Shown here piece by piece: positions 50,001 through 64,000 of a stretch of 64,000 nucleotides of DNA (positions within the stretch are counted from its first letter, which is position 1; each line of letters starts with the position of its first letter). Both the position numbers and the translations under genes were made by a program. A model generated the notes under the pieces. That model did not search any database, was not told where the DNA came from, and saw nothing but the letters and a program-made list of their open reading frames with translations. Origin of the DNA: Metridium senile (lineage: Eukaryota; Cnidaria; Anthozoa; Actiniaria; Metridiidae); NCBI GenBank assembly GCA_949775045.1, contig CATKSA010000062.1:62001-126000 (forward strand). The letters are read 5' to 3'.

Positions 50001-50300
50001 ATGCTCTAATATTCTCAGACATTACTCACAGGGTCGAGGCGAAAATTTTGTGCTGAAAACCTCGATCTTTTTGACACATTTTCAGATCACCCTATAGGCA
50101 TATTGCATTCTGGGTAGGATTTTGTAGTTTTTTCTAAATAAAATCTTGCGCATTTATCAGAATGCTCTAATATTCTCAGACATTACTCACAGGGTCTAGG
50201 CGAAAATTTTGTGCCGAAAACCCCGATCTTTTTGACACATTTTCAGATCAGCCTATAGGGCATATTGCATTCTGGTAGGATTTTGTAGTTTTTTCTAAAT
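47100..50300 (+). repeat. Indel-rich patch of the satellite
   Basis: Many monomers here differ from 162 bp. There is an 8-bp loss near 47190, TAG gained near 47351, single extra bases near 47385, 47452, 47600, 47640 and 47730, and a 22-bp partial duplication at 48310-48352. Single bases are lost near 48670, 48847, 49090, 49100, 49160, 50097 and 50273. Most other blocks show far fewer. The frame opened at 49082-49288 arises from these losses and is not a gene. Confidence 0.75.
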
Positions 50301-53300
50301 AAAATATTGCGCATTTATCAGAATGCTCTAATATTCTCAGACATTACTCACAGGGTCTAGGCGAAAATTTTGTGCCGAAAACCCCGATCTTTTTGACACA
50401 TTTTCAGATCACCCTATAGGGCATATTGCATTCTGGGTAGGATTTTGTAGTTTTTTCTAAATAAAATCTTGCGCATTTATCAGAATGCTCTAATATTCTC
50501 AGACATTACTCACAGGGTCGAGGCGAAAATTTTGTGCCGAAAACCTCGATCTTTTTGACACATTTTCAGATCACCCTATAGGGCATATTGCATTCTGGGT
50601 AGGATTTTGTAGTTTTTTCTAAATTAAATCTTGCCCATTTATCAGAATGCTCTAATATTCTCAGACATTACTCACAGGGTCTAGGCGAAAATTTTGTGCC
50701 GAAAACCCCGATCTTTTTGACACATTTTCAGATCACCCTATAGGGCATATTGCATTCTGAGTAGGATTTTGTAGTTTTTTCTAAATAAAATCTTGTGCAT
50801 TTATCTGAAAGCTCTAATATTCTCAGACATTACTCAAAGGGTCTAGGCAAAAATTTTATGCCGAAAACCCGGATCTTTTGACACATTTTCAGATCACCCT
50901 ATAGGGCATATTGCATTCTGGGTAGGATTTTGTAGTTTTTTCTAAATTAAATCTTGCCCATTTATCAGAATGCTCTAATATTCTCAGACATTACTCACAG
51001 GGTCTAGGTCAAAATTTTGTGCCGAAAACCCCGATCTTTTTGACACATTTTCAGATCATCCTATAGGGCATATTGCACTCTTGGTAGGATTTTGTAGTTT
51101 TTTCTAAATAAAATCTTGCGCATTTATCAGAATGCTCTAATATTCTCAGACATTACTCACAGGGTCTAGGCGATAATTTTGTGCCGAAAACCCCGATCTT
51201 TTTGACACATTTTCAGATCAGCCTATAGGGCATATTGCATTTTGGGTAGGATTTTGTAGTTTTTTCTAAATAAAATCTTGCGCATTTATCAGAATGCTCT
51301 AATATTCTCAGACATTACTCACAAGGTCTAGGCGAAAATTTTGTGCCGAAAACCCGGATCTTTTTTACACATTTTCAGATCAGCCTATAGGGCATATTGC
51401 ATTCTGGGTAGGATTTTGTAGTTTTTTCTAAATAAAATCTTGCCCATTTATCAGAATGCTCTAATATTCTCAGACATTACTCACAGGGTCGAGGCGAAAA
51501 TTTTGTGCCGAAAACCTCGATCTTTTTGACACATTTTCAGATCACCCTATAGGGCATATTGCATTCTGGGTAGGATTTTGTAGTTTTTTTCTAAATAAAA
51601 TCTTGCGCATTTATCAGAATGCTCTAATATTCTCAGACATTACTCACAGGGTCTAGGCGAAAATTTTGTGCCGAAAACCCCGATCTTTTTGACACATTTT
51701 CAGATCACCCTATAGGGCATATTGCATTCTGGGTAGGATTTTGTAGTTTTTTCTAAATTAAATCTTGCCCATTTATCAGAATGCTCTAATATTTTCAGAC
51801 ATTACTCACAGGGTCTAGGCGAAAATTTTGTGCCGAAAACCCCGATCTTTTTGACACATTTTCAGATCACCCTATAGGGCATATTGCATTCTGGGTAGGA
51901 TTTTGTAGTTTTTTCTAAATAAAATCTTGTGCATTTATCTGAAAGCTCTAATATTCTCAGACATTACTCAAAGGGTCTAGGCAAAAATTTTATGCCGAAA
52001 ACCCGGATCTTTTTGACACATTTTCAGATCACCCTATAGGGCATATTGCATTCTGGGTAGGATTTTGTAGTTTTTTCTAAATTAAATCTTGCCCATTTAT
52101 CAGAATGCTCTAATATTCTCAGACATTACTCACAGGGTCTAGGCGAAAATTTTGTGCCGAAAACCCCGATCTTTTTGACACATTTTCAGATCACCCTATA
52201 GGGCATATTGCATTCTGGGTAGGATTTTGTAGTTTTTTCTAAATAAAATCTTGCCCATTTATCAGAATGCTCTAATATTCTCAGACATTACTCACAGGGT
52301 CTAGGTCAAAATTTTGTGCCGAAAACCCCGATCTTTTTGACACATTTTCAGATCATCCTATAGGGCATATTGCACTCTTGGTAGGATTTTGTAGTTTTTT
52401 CTAAATAAAATCTTGCGCATTTATCAGAATGATCTAATATTCTCAGACATTACTCACAGGGTCTAGGCGATAATTTTGTGCCGAAAACCCCGATCTTTTT
52501 GACACATTTTCAGATCACCCTATAGGGCATATTGCATTCTGGGTAGGATTTTGTAGTTTTTTCTAAATTAAATCTTGCCCATTTATCAGAATGCTCTAAT
52601 ATTCTCAGACATTACTCACAGGGTCTAGGCGAAAATTTTGTGCCGAAAACCCCGATCTTTTTGACACATTTTCAGATCACCCTATAGGGCATATTGCATT
52701 CTGGATAGGATTTTGTAGTTTTTTCTAAATAAAATCTTGTGCATTTATCTGAAAGCTCTAATATTCTCAGACATTACTCAAAGGGTCTAGGCAAAAATTT
52801 TATGCCGAAAACCCGGATCTTTTTGACACATTTTCAGATCACCCTATAGGGCATATTGCATTCTGGGTAGGATTTTGTAGTTTTTTCTAAATTAAATCTT
52901 GCCCATTTATCAGAATGCTCTAATATTCTCAGACATTACTCACAGGGTCTAGGCGAAAATTTTGTGCCGAAAACCCCGATCTTTTTGACACATTTTCAGA
53001 TCACCCTATAGGGCATATTGCATTCTGGGTAGGATTTTGTAGTTTTTTCTAAATAAAATCTTGCGCATTTATCAGAATGCTCTAATATTCTCAGACATTA
53101 CTCACAGGGTCTAGGTCAAAATTTTGTGCCGAAAACCCCGATCTTTTTGACACATTTTCAGATCATCCTATAGGGCATATTGCACTCTTGGTAGGATTTT
53201 GTAGTTTTTTCTAAATAAAATCTTGCGCATTTATCAGAATGCTCTAATATTCTCAGACATTACTCACAGGGTCTAGGCGATAATTTTGTGCCGAAAACCC

Positions 53301-56300
53301 CGATCTTTTTGACACATTTTCAGATCACCCTATAGGGCATATTGCATTCTGGGTAGGATTTTGTAGTTTTTTCTAAATTAAATCTTGCCCATTTATCAGA
53401 ATGCTCTAATATTCTCAGACATTACTCACAGGGTCTAGGCGAAAATTTTGTGCCGAAAACCCCGATCTTTTTGACACATTTTCAGATCACCCTATAGGGC
53501 ATATTGCATTCTGGGTAGGATTTTGTAGTTTTTTCTAAATAAAATCTTGCCCATTTATCAGAATGCTCTAATATTCTCAGACATTACTCACAGGGTCGAG
53601 GCGAAAATTTTGTGCCGAAAACCTCGATCTTTTTGACACATTTTCAGATCACCCTATAGGGCATATTGCATTCTGGGTAGGATTTTGTAGTTTTTTTCTA
53701 AATAAAATCTTGCGCATTTATCAGAATGCTCTAATATTCTCAGACATTACTCACAGGGTCTAGGCGATAATTTTGTGCCGAAAACCCCGATCTTTTTGAC
53801 ACATTTTCAGATCACCCTATAGGGCATATTGCATTCTGGGTAGGATTTTGTAGTTTTTTCTAAATAAAATCTTGCGCATTTATCAGAATGCTCTAATATT
53901 CTCAGACATTACTCACAAGGTCTAGGCGAAAATTTTGTGCCGAAAACCCCGATCTTTTTTACACATTTTCAGATCAGCCTATAGGGCATATTGCATTCTG
54001 GGTAGGATTTTGTAGTTTTTTCTAAATAAAATCTTGCCCATTTATCAGAATGCTCTAATATTCTCAGACATTACTCACAGGGTCGAGGCGAAAATTTTGT
54101 GCCGAAAACCTCGATCTTTTTGACACATTTTCAGATCACCCTATAGGGCATATTGCATTCTGGGTAGGATTTTGTAGTTTTTTTCTAAATAAAATCTTGC
54201 GCATTTATCAGAATGCTCTAATATTCTCAGACATTACTCACAGGGTCTAGGCGATAATTTTGTGCCGAAAACCCGGATCTTTTTTACACATTTTCAGATC
54301 ACCCTATAGGGCATATTGCATTCTGGGTAGGATTTTGTAGTTTTTTCTAAATAAAATCTTGCGCATTTATCAGAATGCTCTAATATTCTCAGACATTACT
54401 CACAGGGTCGAGGCGAAAATTTTGTGCCGAAAACCTTGATCTTTTTGACACATTTTCAGATCACCCTATAGGGCATATTGCATTCTGGGTAGGATTTTGT
54501 AGTTTTTTCTAAATAAAATCTTGCGCATTTATCAGAATGCTCTAATATTCTCAGACATTACTCACAGGGTCTAGGCGAAAATTTTGTGCCGAAAACCCCG
54601 ATCTTTTTGACACATTTTCAGATCACCATATAGGGCATATTGCATTCTGGGTAGGATTTTGTAGTTTTTTCTAAATAAAATATTGCGCATTTATCAGAAT
54701 GCTCTAATATTCTCAGACATTACTCACAGGGTCTAGGCGAAAATTTTGTGCCGAAAACCCCGATCTTTTTGACACATTTTCAGATCAGCCTATAGGGCAT
54801 ATTGCATTCTGGGTAGGATTTTGTAGTTTTTTCTAAATAAAATCTTGTGCATTTATCTGAAAGCTCTAATATTCTCAGACATTACTCAAAGGGTCTAGGC
54901 AAAAATTTTATGCCGAAAACCCGGATCTTTTTGACACATTTTCAGATCACCCTATAGGGCATATTGCATTCTGGGTAGGATTTTGTAGTTTTTTCTAAAT
55001 TAAATCTTGCCCATTTATCAGAATGCTCTAATATTCTCAGACATTACTCACAGGGTCGAGGCGAAAATTTTGTGCCGAAAACCCCGATCTTTTTGACACA
55101 TTTTCAGATCACCCTATAGGGCATATTGCATTCTGGGTAGGATTTTGTAGTTTTTTCTAAATAAAATCTTGCCCATTTATCAGAATGCTCTAATATTCTC
55201 AGACATTACTCACAGGGTCTAGGCCAAAATTTTGTGCCGAAAACCCCGATCTTTTTGACACATTTTCAGATCATCCTATAGGGCATATTGCATTCTTGGT
55301 AGGATTTTGTAGTTTTTTCTAAATAAAATCTTGCGCATTTATCAGAATGCTCTAATATTCTCAGACATTACTCACAGGGTCTAGGCGATAATTTTGTGCC
55401 GAAAACCCCGATCTTTTTGACACATTTTCAGATCAGCCTATAGGGCATATTGCATTTTGGGTAGGATTTTGTAGTTTTTTCTAAATAAAATCTTGCGCAT
55501 TTATCAGAATGCTCTAATATTCTCAGACATTACTCACAGGGTCTAGGCGAAAATTTTGTGCCGAGAACCCCGATCTTTTTGACACTTTTTCAGATCACCA
55601 TATAGGGCATATTGCATTCTGGGTAGGATTTTGTAGTTTTTTCTAAATAAAATCTTGCCCATTTATCAGAATGCTCTAATATTCTCAGACATTACTCACA
55701 GGGTCGAGGCGAAAATTTTGTGCCGAAAACCTCGATCTTTTTGACACATTTTCAGATCACCCTATAGGGCATATTGCATTCTGGGTAGGATTTTGTAGTT
55801 TTTTTCTAAATAAAATCTTGCGCATTTATCAGAATGCTCTAATATTCTCAGACATTACTCACAGGGTCTAGGCGAAAATTTTGTGCCGAAAACCCCGATC
55901 TTTTTGACACATTTTCAGATCACCCTATAGGGCATATTGCATTCTAGGTAGGATTTTGTAGTTTTTTCTAAATAAAATCTTGCCCATTTATCAGAATGCT
56001 CTAATATTCTCAGACATTACTCACAAGGTCTAGGCGAAAATTTTGTGCCGAAAACCCCGATGTTTTTTACACATTTTCAGATCAGCCTATAGGGCATATT
56101 GCATTCTGGGTAGGATTTTGTAGTTTTTTCTAAATAAAATCTTGCCCATTTATCAGAATGCTCTAATATTCTCAGACATTACTCACATGGTCGAGGCGAA
56201 AATTTTGTGCCGAAAACCTCGATCTTTGTGACACATTTTCAGATCACCCTATAGGGCATATTGCATTCTGGGTAGGATTTTGTAGTTTTTTTCTAAATAA

Positions 56301-59300
56301 AATCTTGCGCATTTATCAGAATGCTCTAATATTCTCAGACATTACTCACAGGGTCTAGGCGATAATTTTGTGCCGAAAACCCGGATCTTTTTTACACATT
56401 TTCAGATCACCCTATAGGGCATATTGCATTCTGGGTAGGATTTTGTAGTTTTTTCTAAATAAAATCTTGCGCATTTATCAGAATGCTCTAATATTCTCAG
56501 ACATTACTCACAAGGTCTAGGCGAAAATTTTGTGCCGAAAACCCCGATCTTTTTTACACATTTTCAGATCAGCCTATAGGGCATATTGCATTCTGGGTAG
56601 GATTTTGTAGTTTTTTCTAAATAAAATCTTGCCCATTTATCAGAATGCTCTAATATTCTCAGACATTACTCACAGGGTCGAGGCGAAAATTTTGTGCCGA
56701 AAACCCCGATCTTTTTGACACATTTTCAGATCACCATATAGGGCATATTGCATTCTGGGTAGGATTTTGTAGTTTTTTCTAAATAAAATCTTGCCCATTT
56801 ATCAGAATGCTCTAATATTCTCAGACACTACTCACAGGGTCGAGGCGAAAATTTTGTGCCGAAAACCTCGATCTTTTTGACACATTTTCAGATCACCCTA
56901 TAGGGCATATTGCATTCTGGGTAGGATTTTGTAGTTTTTTTCTAAATAAAATCTTGCGCATTTATCAGAATGCTCTAATATTCTCAGACATTACTCACAG
57001 GGTCTAGGCGATAATTTTGTGCCGAAAACCCGGATCTTTTTTACACATTTTCAGATCACCCTATAGGGCATATTGCATTCTGGGTAGGATTTTGTATTTT
57101 TTTCTAAATAAAATCTTGCGCATTTATCAGAATGCTCTAATATTCTCAGACATTACTCACAGGTCTAGGCGATAATTTTGTGCCGAAAACCCGGATCTTT
57201 TTTACACATTTTCAGATCACCCTATAGGGCATATTGCATTCTGGGTAGGATTTTGTATTTTTTTCTAAATAAAATCTTGCGCATTTATCAGAATGCTCTA
57301 ATATTCTCAGACATTACTCACAGGTCTAGGCGATAATTTTGTGCCGAAAACCCCGATCTTTTTGACACATTTTCAGATCACCCTATAGGGCATATTGCAT
57401 TCTGGGTAGGATTTTGTAGTTTTTTCTAAATAAAATCTTGCGCATTTATCAGAATGCTCTAATATTCTCAGACATTACTCACAGAGTCTAGGCGAAAATT
57501 TTGTGCCGAAAACCCCGATCTTTTTTACACATTTTCAGATCAGCCTATAGGGCATATTGCACTCTGGGTAGGATTTTGTAGTTTTTTCTAAATAAAATCT
57601 TGCCCATTTATCAGAATGCTCTAATATTCTCAGACATTACTCACAGGGTCGAGGCGAAAATTTTGTGCCGAAAACCCCGATCTTTTTGACACTTTTTCAG
57701 ATCACCATATAGGGCATATTGCATTCTGGGTAGGATTTTGTAGTTTTTTCTAAATAAAATCTTGCGCATTTATCAGAATGCTCTAATATTCTCAGACATT
57801 ACTCACAGGGTCTAGGCGATAATTTTGTGCCGAAAACCCCGATCTTTTTGACACATTTTCAGATCACCCTATAGGGCATATTGCATTCTGGGTAGGATTT
57901 TGTAGTTTTTTCTAAATAAAATCTTGCGTATTTATCAGAATGCTCTAATATTCTCAGACATTACTCACAGGGTCTAGGCGATAATTTTGTGCCGAAAACC
58001 CCGATCTTTTTGACACATTTTCAGATCACCCTATAGGGCATATTGCATTCTGGGTAGGATTTTGTAGTTTTTTCTAAATAAAATCTTGCGCATTTATCAG
58101 AATGCTCTAATATTCTCAGACATTACTCACAGGGTCTAGGCGAAAATTTTGTGCCGAAAACCCCGATCTTTTTGACACATTTTCAGATCAGCCTATAGGG
58201 CATATTGCATTCTGGGTAGGATTTTGTAGTTTTTTCTAAATAAAATCTTGCCCATTTATCAGAATGCTCTAATATTCTCAGACATTACTCACAGGGTCGA
58301 GGCGAAAATTTTGTGCCGAAAACCTCGATCTTTTTGACACATTTTCAGATCACCCTATAGGGCATATTGCATTCTGGGTAGGATTTTGTAGTTTTTTTCT
58401 AAATAAAATCTTGCGCATTTATCAGAATGCTCTAATATTCTCAGACATTACTCACAGGGTCTAGGCGAAAATTTTGTGCCGAAAACCCCGATCTTTTTGA
58501 CACATTTTCAGATCACCCTATAGGGCATATTGCATTCTGGGTAGGATTTTGTAGTTTTTTCTAAATAAAATCTTGCGCATTTATCAGAATGCTCTAATAT
58601 TCTCAGACATTACTCACAAGGTCTAGGCGAAAATTTTGTACCGAAAACCCCGATCTTTTTTACACATTTTCAGATCAGCCTATAGGGCATATTGCATTCT
58701 GGGTAGGATTTTGTAGTTTTTTCTAAATAAAATCTTGCCCATTTATCAGAATGCTCTAATATTCTCAGACATTACTCACAGGGTCGAGGCGAAAATTTTG
58801 TGCCGAAAACCTCGATCTTTTTGACACATTTTCAGATCACCCTATAGGGCATATTGCATTCTGGGTAGGATTTTGTAGTTTTTTTCTAAATAAAATCTTG
58901 CGCATTTATCAGAATGCTCTAATATTCTCAGACATTACTCACAGGGTCTAGGCGATAATTTTGTGCCGAAAACCCGGATCTTTTTTACACATTTTCAGAT
59001 CACCCTATAGGGCATATTGCATTCTGGGTAGGATTTTGTAGTTTTTTCTAAATAAAATCTTGCGCATTTATCAGAATGCTCTAATATTCTCAGACATTAC
59101 TCACAAGGTCTAGGCGAAAATTTTGTGCCGAAAACCCCGATCTTTTTGACACATTTTCAGATCAGCCTATAGGGCATATTGCATTCTGGGTAGGATTTTG
59201 TAGTTTTTTCTAAATAAAATCTTGCCCATTTATCAGAATGCTCTAATATTCTCAGACATTACTCACAGGGTCGAGGCGAAAATTTTGTGCCGAAAACCTC

Positions 59301-62300
59301 GATCTTTTTGACACATTTTCAGATCACCATATAGGGCATATTGCATTCTGGGTAGGATTTTGTAGTTTTTTCTAAATAAAATCTTGCGCATTTATCAGAA
59401 TGCTCTAATATTCTCAGACATTACTCACAGGGTCTAGGCGAAAATTTTGTGCCGAAAACCCCGATCTTTTTGACACATTTTCAGATCAACCTATAGGGCA
59501 TATTGCATTCTGGGTAGGATTTTGTAGTTTTTTCTAAATTAAATCTTGCCCATTTATCAGAATGCTCTAATATTCTCAGACATTACTCACAGGGTCTAGG
59601 CGAAAATTTTGTGCCGAAAACCTCGATCTTTTTGACACATTTTCAGATCACCCTATAGGGCATATTGCATTCTGGGTAGGATTTTGTAGTTTTTTTCTAA
59701 ATAAAATCTTGCGCATTTATCAGAATGCTCTAATATTCTCAGACATTACTCACAGGGTCTAGGCGAAAATTTTGTGCCGAAAACCCCGATCTTTTTGACA
59801 TATTTTCAGATCACCCTATAGGGCATATTGCATTCTGGGTAGGATTTTGTAGTTTTTTCTAAATAAAATCTTGCGCATTTATCAGAATGCTCTAATATTC
59901 TCAGACATTACTCACAAGGTCTAGGCGAAAATTTTGTACCGAAAACCCCGATCTTTTTTACACATTTTCAGATCAGCCTATAGGGCATATTGCATTCTGG
60001 GTAGGATTTTGTAGTTTTTTCTAAATAAAATCTTGCCCATTTATCAGAATGCTCTAATATTCTCAGACATTACTCACAGGGTCGAGGCGAAAATTTTGTG
60101 CCGAAAACCTCGATCTTTTTGACACATTTTCAGATCAGCCTATAGGGCATATTGCATTCTGGGTAGGATTTTGTAGTTTTTTTCTAAATAAAATCTTGCG
60201 CATTTATCAGAATGCTCTAATATTCTCAGACATTACTCACAGGTCTAGGCGATAATTTTGTGCCGAAAACCCGGATCTTTTTTACACATTTTCAGATCAC
60301 CCTATAGGGCATATTGCATTCTGGGTAGGATTTTGTAGTTTTTTCTAAATAAAATCTTGCGCATTTATCAGAATGCTCTAATATTCTCAGACATTACTCA
60401 CAAGGTCTAGGCGAAAATTTTGTGCCGAAAACCCCGATCTTTTTGACACATTTTCAGATCAGCCTATAGGGCATATTGCATTCTGGGTAGGATTTTGTAG
60501 TTTTTTCTAAATAAAATCTTGCCCATTTATCAGAATGCTCTAATATTCTCAGACATTACTCACAGGGTCGATGCGAAAATTTTGTGCCGAAAACCTCGAT
60601 CTTTTTGACACATTTTCAGATCACCCTATAGGGCATATTGCATTCTGGGTAGGATTTTGTAGTTTTTTTCTAACTAAAATCTTGCGCATTTATCAGAATG
60701 CTCTAATATTCTCAGACATTACTCACAGGGTCTAGGCGATAATTTTGTGCCGAAAACCCGGATCTTTTTTACACATTTTCAGATCAGCCTATAGGGCATA
60801 TTGTATTCTGGGTAGGATTTTGTAGTTTTTTCTAAATAAAATCTTGCGCATTTATCACAATGCTCTAATATTCTCAGACATTACTCACAGGGTCTAGGCG
60901 ATAATTTTGTGCCGAAAACCCTGATCTTTTTTACACATTTTCAGATCAGCCTATAGGGCATATTGCATTCTGGGTAGGATTTTGTAGTTTTTTCTAAATA
61001 AAATCTTGCCCATTTATCAGAATGCTCTAATATTCTCAGACATTACTCACAGGGTCTAGGCGAAAATTTTGTGCCGAAAACCCCGATCTTTTTGACACAT
61101 TTTCAGATCAGCCTATAGGGCATATTGCATTCTGGGTAGGATTTTGTAGTTTTTTCTAAATAAAATCTTGCGCATTTATCAGAATGCTCTAATATTCTCA
61201 GACATTACTCACAAGGTCTAGGCGAAAATTTTGTGCCGAAAACCCCGATCTTTTTGACACATTTTCAGATCAGCCTATAGGGCATATTGCATTCTGGGTA
61301 GGATTTTGTAGTTTTTTCTAAATAAAATCTTGCCCATTTATCAGAATGCTCTAATATTCTCAGACATTACTCACAGGGTCGATGCGAAAATTTTGTGCCG
61401 AAAACCTCGATCTTTTTGACACATTTTCAGATCACCCTATAGGGCATATTGCATTCTGGGTAGGATTTTGTAGTTTTTTTCTAAATAAAATCTTGCGCAT
61501 TTATCAGAATGCTCTAATATTCTCAGACATTACTCACAGGGTCTAGGCGATAATTTTGTGCCGAAAACCCGGATCTTTTTTACACATTTTCAGATCACCC
61601 TATAGGGCATTTTGCATTCTGGGTAGGATTTTGTAGTTTTTTCTAAATAAAATCTTGCCCATTTATCAGAATGCTCTAATATTCTCAGACATTACTCACA
61701 GGGTCGAGGCGAAAATTTTGTGCCGAAAACCTCGATCTTTTTGACACATTTTCAGATCACCATATAGGGCATATTGCATTCTGGGTAGGATTTTGTAGTT
61801 TTTTCTAAATAAAATCTTGCGCATTTATCAGAATGCTCTAATATTCTCAGACATTACTCACAGGATCTAGGCGATAATTTTGTGCCGAAAACCCCGATCT
61901 TTTTGACACATTTTCAGATCACCCTATAGGGCATATAGCATTCTGGGTAGGATTTTGTAGTTTTTTCTAAATTAAATCTTGCGCATTTATCAGAATGCTC
62001 TAATATTCTCAGACATTACTCACAGGGTCGAGGCGAAAATTTTGTGCCGAAAACCTCGATCTTTTTGACACATTTTCAGATCACCCTATAGGGCATATTG
62101 CATTCTGGGTAGGATTTTGTAGTTTTTTCTAAATAAAATCTTGTGCATTTATCAGAAAGCTCTAATATTCTCAGACATTACTCACAGGGTCGAGGCGAAA
62201 ATTTTGTGCCGAAAACCTCGATCTTTTTGACACATTTTCAGATCACCCTATAGGGCATATTGCATTCTGGGTAGGATTTTGTAGTTTTTTCTAAATAAAA

Positions 62301-63809
62301 TCTTGTGCATTTATCAGAAAGCTCTAATATTCTCAGACATTACTCACAGGGTCTAGGCGAAAATTTTGTGCCGAAAACCCGGATCTTTTTGACACATTTT
62401 CAGATCACCCTATAGGGCATATTGCATTCTGGGTAGGATTTTGTAGTTTTTTCTAAATAAAATCTTGCGCATTTATCAGAATGCTCTAATATTCTCAGAC
62501 ATTACTCACAGAGTCTAGGCGAAAATTTTGGTCCGAAAACCCGGATCTTTTTGACACATTTTCAGATCACCCTATAGGGCATATTGCATTCTGGGTAGGA
62601 TTTTGTAGTTTTTTCTAAATAAAATATTGCGCATTTATCAGAATGCTCTAATATTCTCAGACATTACTCACAAGGTCTAGGCGAAAATTTTGTGCCGAAA
62701 ACCCCGATCTTTTTGACACATTTTCAGATCAGCCTATAGGGCATATTGCATTCTGGGTAGGATTTTGTAGTTTTTTCTAAATAAAATCTTGCCCATTTAT
62801 CAGAATGCTCTAATATTCTCAGACATTACTCACAGGGTCGAGGCGAAAATTTTGTGCCGAAAACCTCGATCTTTTTGACACATTTTCAGATCACCCTATA
62901 GGGCATATTGCATTCTGGGTAGGATTTTGTAGTTTTTTTCTAAATAAAATCTTGCGCATTTATCAGAATGCTCTAATATTCTCAGACATTACTCACAGGG
63001 TCTAGGCGAAAATTTTGTGCCGAAAACCCCGATCTTTTTGACACATTTTCAGATCAGCCTATAGGGCATATTGCATTCTGGGTAGGATTTTGTAGTTTTT
63101 TCTAAATAAAATCTTGCGCATTTATCAGAATGCTCTAATATTCTCAGACATTACTCACAAGGTCTAGGCGAAAATTTTGTGCCGAAAACCCCGATCTTTT
63201 TTACACATTTTCAGATCAGCCTATAGGGCATATTGCATTCTGGGTAGGATTTTGTAGTTTTTTCTAAATAAAATCTTGCCCATTTATCAGAATGCTCTAA
63301 TATTCTCAGACATTACTCACAGGGTCGATGCGAAAATTTTGTGCCGAAAACCTCGATCTTTTTGACACATTTTCAGATCACCCTATAGGGCATATTGCAT
63401 TCTGGGTAGGATTTTGTAGTTTTTTTCTAAATAAAATCTTGCGCATTTATCAGAATGCTCTAATATTCTCAGACATTACTCACAGGGTCTAGGCGATAAT
63501 TTTGTGCCGAAAACCCGGATCTTTTTTACACATTTTCAGATCACCCTATAGGGCATATTGCATTCTGGGTAGGATTTTGTAGTTTTTTCTAAATAAAATC
63601 TTGCGCATTTATCACAATGCTCTAATATTCTCAGACATTACTCACAGGGTCTAGGCGATAATTTTGTGCCGAAAACCCTGATCTTTTTTACACATTTTCA
63701 GATCAGCCTATAGGGCATATTGCATTCTGGGTAGGATTTTGTAGTTTTTTCTAAATAAAATCTTGCCCATTTATCAGAATGCTCTAATATTCTCAGACAT
63801 TACTCACAG

Positions 63810-63845
63810 GGTCGAGGCGAAAATTTTGTGCCGAAAACCTCGATC
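63810..63845 (+). other. Potential hairpin in a family-D monomer (example)
   Basis: GGTCGAGG (63810-63817) can pair with CCTCGATC (63838-63845) across a 20-base loop, giving eight pairs with one G-U. The common monomer (GGTCTAGG with CCCCGATC) has two mismatches in this stem. Confidence 0.4.
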
Positions 63846-64000
63846 TTTTTGACACATTTTCAGATCACCCTATAGGGCATATTGCATTCTGGGTAGGATT
63901 TTGTAGTTTTTTTCTAAATAAAATCTTGCGCATTTATCAGAATGCTCTAATATTCTCAGACATTACTCACAGGGTCTAGGCGAAAATTTTGTGCCGAAAA

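Larger units (their letters stand above)
40110..64000 (+). repeat. Satellite array, family D block, running off the window
   Basis: About 147 monomers marked by TTGCCCATTTATC, CAGCCTATAGG, GGTCGAGGCG with AACCTCGATC, GGCGATAATTTTG with ACCCGGATC, and AAATTAAATC. From about 58 kb on the variants mostly cycle every three monomers (about 487 bp). A five-monomer cycle (810 bp) covers about 51.9-53.4 kb: GGTCAAAATTTTG at 52305 and 53115, and TCAAAGGGTC at 51968 and 52778. The array is cut by the window end. No gene is seen. Confidence 0.92.

Noticed and set aside
1..64000. CENP-B box in the satellite
   Set aside because: TTCG occurs on the minus strand, but the required CGGG at the right spacing is absent.

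Overview
This is a eukaryotic, almost certainly animal, window. About 57 of its 64 kb is one satellite array of 162-bp monomers, all on the same strand. The array enters at base 1 and leaves at base 64000, about 350 monomers in all. It is broken once, at 17,923-25,284, by a 7.35-kb DNA transposon. Spliced genes, a THAP zinc finger, an ING-like PHD finger and animal-type promoter motifs (NRF1, YY1, CRE, NFI) point to a metazoan. The transposon type is familiar from marine invertebrates and fish, but the species cannot be named from this sequence.

Satellite layout. Monomer variants fall into blocks: family A (1 to about 11.0 kb), family B (about 11.0-17.9 kb, continuing after the transposon to about 34.4 kb), family C (34.4-37.3 kb), a fairly uniform block (37.3-40.1 kb) and family D (40.1-64 kb). 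Inside the blocks, variants recur in a fixed order at multiples of 162 bp, which is higher-order repeat structure. Measured spacings are 2,921 bp, 2,107 bp, 810 bp, 648 bp and about 486 bp. The stretch at about 47.1-50.3 kb has unusually many single-base indels and may be a poorly polished piece of assembly.

Transposon. The insert is a two-gene element of the PIF/Harbinger-like ISL2EU type. Gene 1 (+, three exons, 18,066-20,127) encodes a THAP domain, a coiled coil and a DDE transposase. Its first exon carries a one-base frameshift in a run of five T. Gene 2 (-, three exons, 25,186-22,562) encodes a SWIM zinc finger, a YqaJ/lambda-exonuclease-like nuclease and a C-terminal PHD finger that resembles ING proteins. 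The genes converge on a non-coding centre that holds two nearly identical TA-flanked palindromic MITEs, a second MITE type, an (ATCA)n tract and a degenerate AT-rich minisatellite. A diverged relative of the first MITE lies in the last intron of gene 2. The transposon sits in the middle of the palindrome CCCTATAGGG found in most monomers. The neighbouring 810-bp repeat copy preserves the empty site.

Most notable observations: the ING-like PHD finger with its methyl-lysine pocket residues kept; host housekeeping promoter motifs at both transposon ends; a ZNF143/Staf-like box in nearly every monomer; and family-D substitutions that each improve pairing of one potential hairpin in the monomer.
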